NCBI RefSeq assembly: GCF_015207665.1
Contig: NZ_JADEWL010000050.1
Span: 1 to 43,631, forward strand
Reading direction: 5' to 3'
Length of the DNA stretch: 43,631 nt
Source of the DNA: Plectonema cf. radiosum LEGE 06105
GTDB lineage: Bacteria; Cyanobacteriota; Cyanobacteriia; Cyanobacteriales; Nostocaceae
Within the stretch, counting starts at the first letter, position 1; every line of letters starts with the position of its first letter. A model generated the notes under the pieces. The model ran no database searches, was not told the origin of the DNA, and saw only the letters and a list, made by a program, of their open reading frames with translations. Below are positions 42,266-43,631 of the stretch, one piece after another. The position numbers and the translations under genes are program-made.

Positions 42266-42342
42266 GATTGGTAATTGGTAATGGGTAATTGTTAATTGTT
42301 AACTGATAACTGATAACTGTTAACTGATAACTGATAAATCCC
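42266..42342. repeat. Heptad array between the two P450 genes
   Basis: TTGGTAA, GGGTAAT and TTAACTG/ATAACTG heptamers fill the gap and run through the stop codon of the upstream P450, supplying its last residues (LSVIS). Confidence 0.9.
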
Positions 42343-43591
42343 ATTCAAGATGAAGATTAGTGCAACCACGACTTCTTAATGTGGGGATATAGTTAAATTG
42401 TTGATTGGGCTGAAGTCTGAGATTTGGCAATCTTGAAGACAATACCTCTAAAGCAATCCGAGCTTCGGTAAGCGCTAATTTGGAACCAATACAGCGATGT
42501 ATTCCATGACCAAATGCTAGATGATTGGAAGTTGTTTGTTGGAAACGCTCAATATCAAACTCTTGAGCATTTTCATACTGAATATCATCGCGATTAGCGG
42601 AACCGTAAATCAAAAATAATTTGCTGTCTTTAGGTAAAATCATTCCTCCAATTTCAACTGTTCCGGTAGTGGTACGATTGACTGCTGGTACGGGAGCATC
42701 ATATCTAAGCGCTTCTTCTACAACCCCAGGAATGATTGATGGATTTTCGCAAACTGTTTGCCATAATTTGGGTTTTTCTAACAGAACTTTTAAAGCATTT
42801 CCCATTAAATGACTGGTAGTTTTATGTCCAGCAAATATCAAACCACATAAAACCATTACCATATCCGGCATAGTCAAATCAGAATCTTGAATATTGCTAA
42901 TTAAATCATCTTGTGGTGCTTTACGTCTTTGCTCGATTAAATCTGCAACCATATACTGTAAAGCTACAAAACTACGAGCGCATTCCACCTGTCGTTCCGG
43001 TGTTAATGGTGCAGAAAATAATTCAGCCATATCATTGCACCATATTTTGATATCTGTCATCCTTTCTAAAGGAACACCATATAAATTCAGAATTACCTCT
43101 AACGGCATCGGAAAAGCAAATTTTTCCAGAATATCGACTTTACCATCATGAATAAAATTATCCACCAATCGGTTAGCAATAGTATAGATAGAATTTTCCA
43201 TTGCTTTAATACGTCCTGGTACAAACACTTTCATCAAAGGTTCCTTCAAAAATTTGTGGCGATCGCCATCACTATTAACTAAATCGGAAACGAAAGGAAA
43301 TCCTCTACGTAAAACCTCGACAGTTTCAAGACTATATTCACCAATTGGCTGTAAATTATCCTTAGAAGAAAACTTAACTGGGTCTTTGAGTATGGCAAGT
43401 ATGTCGTTGTAACGAGTCACAACATAACCATTTAACACCGAACTGTAAAATATTGGTTCCTGATTTCTTGCCAATTCATAAAATGAATAAGGGTCTGATA
43501 ATTGAGGATTGACAAAAGGTTGATATTGTGTATCCAGATGATGAAAAGGACAACCTTGTTTCTGAGATTGTGTTTTATCTTGTATATTCAT
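42320..43591 (-). CDS. Cytochrome P450, copy 2
   Basis: A 423-residue P450 paralogue of the gene at 41026. It has AGHKTT (254-259), EEALR (292-296) and haem loop FGHGIHRCIG with ligand Cys367. As in copy 1 a Lys replaces the acidic residue before the Thr. I take ATG 43591 because the frame further upstream only translates CAATTAC heptads (TNYQLP). Long matching segments (FPFVS, LPLEVIL versus MPLEVIL, YGVPLE, YGSANRD) show a recent shared ancestor. The gene is complete in the window; its promoter lies beyond or within the repeats at the right edge. Confidence 0.95.
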   Translation of the reverse strand: MNIQDKTQSQKQGCPFHHLDTQYQPFVNPQLSDPYSFYELARNQEPIFYSSVLNGYVVTRYNDILAILKDPVKFSSKDNLQPIGEYSLETVEVLRRGFPFVSDLVNSDGDRHKFLKEPLMKVFVPGRIKAMENSIYTIANRLVDNFIHDGKVDILEKFAFPMPLEVILNLYGVPLERMTDIKIWCNDMAELFSAPLTPERQVECARSFVALQYMVADLIEQRRKAPQDDLISNIQDSDLTMPDMVMVLCGLIFAGHKTTSHLMGNALKVLLEKPKLWQTVCENPSIIPGVVEEALRYDAPVPAVNRTTTGTVEIGGMILPKDSKLFLIYGSANRDDIQYENAQEFDIERFQQTTSNHLAFGHGIHRCIGSKLALTEARIALEVLSSRLPNLRLQPNQQFNYIPTLRSRGCTNLHLEWDLSVIS

Positions 43592-43622
43592 TGGTAATTG
43601 GTAATTGGTAATTGGTAATTGT
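43592..43622. repeat. TTGGTAA heptad array at the right edge
   Basis: About four TTGGTAA heptamers directly upstream of the P450 start codon, continuing toward the window end. They displace any ordinary ribosome binding site. Confidence 0.9.
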
Positions 43623-43631
43623 CTCCCCATC

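Noticed and set aside
43592-43630. N-terminal extension of the second P450 (ITNYQLP)
   Set aside because: It is a translation of the CAATTAC heptad repeat; ATG 43591 is the natural start.

Overview
The window reads as chromosomal DNA of a filamentous, probably heterocyst-forming cyanobacterium (Nostocales type). The signs are many GCGATCGC-type (HIP1) sites, AT-rich genes separated by tandem heptanucleotide repeats (TCAGTTA, CAATTAC, AGGTTAA and CTATCAA families), a DevBCA-type exporter, DUF1822 and HetM-like proteins, and several hairpin repeats typical of that group. No rRNA, tRNA or CRISPR array was seen.

Region 1 (1-6.5 kb, +) is a co-oriented five-gene set: a HetM-like acyl-carrier/thioester-reductase protein, a family 2 glycosyltransferase, and a DevB/DevC/DevA exporter. 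It looks like a compact unit that releases a lipid chain, glycosylates it and exports it. Region 2 (6.7-12 kb) holds a tiny unknown gene (-), a Ser/Thr kinase with two C-terminal copies of a small domain (+), a flavin amine oxidase (+) and a DAHP synthase, AroF (+).

Region 3 (about 12.1-25.2 kb) is a foreign-looking island with visibly higher GC, almost entirely on the minus strand. Its left border carries a 189-bp MITE with terminal inverted repeats and a 6-bp target duplication. Its right border has a TGTCA/TGACA motif array and a doubly deleted nrtD remnant. Inside are a SnoaL-like protein and two SDR enzymes divergent from an AraC regulator, then a minus-strand run with a lipoprotein, small membrane proteins, a SpoIIM-like protein, an NmrA-like protein, a GPP34 protein, four CPBP (CAAX-type) proteases in two paralogous pairs, and a TetR regulator. 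The island separates aroF from a fused anthranilate synthase (trpEG), so an aromatic-precursor cluster may have been split.

Region 4 (25.6-32.9 kb) has trpEG, an SLH/OprB porin, a ParDE toxin-antitoxin pair with an obvious operator, and a DUF1822 protein downstream of a sigma-70-like factor. Region 5 (33.7-35.8 kb) is a caspase-family protein transcribed divergently from the sigma-like gene. It has an active-looking p20 domain, a second caspase-like domain that appears to have lost its catalytic dyad, and two C-terminal copies of the same small domain seen in the kinase. Sigma-like factor, DUF1822 protein and caspase together are the best candidate for an undescribed regulated-death or defence system, with the kinase as a possible partner.

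Region 6 (36-43.6 kb) contains a DUF3365-HAMP haem-sensor-like membrane protein, an MFS transporter fused to an FHA domain, a diiron-type metal-dependent hydrolase, a Phd-like antitoxin with a truncated partner, and two tandem cytochrome P450 genes. All functional calls come from reading motifs by eye; no database search was run.
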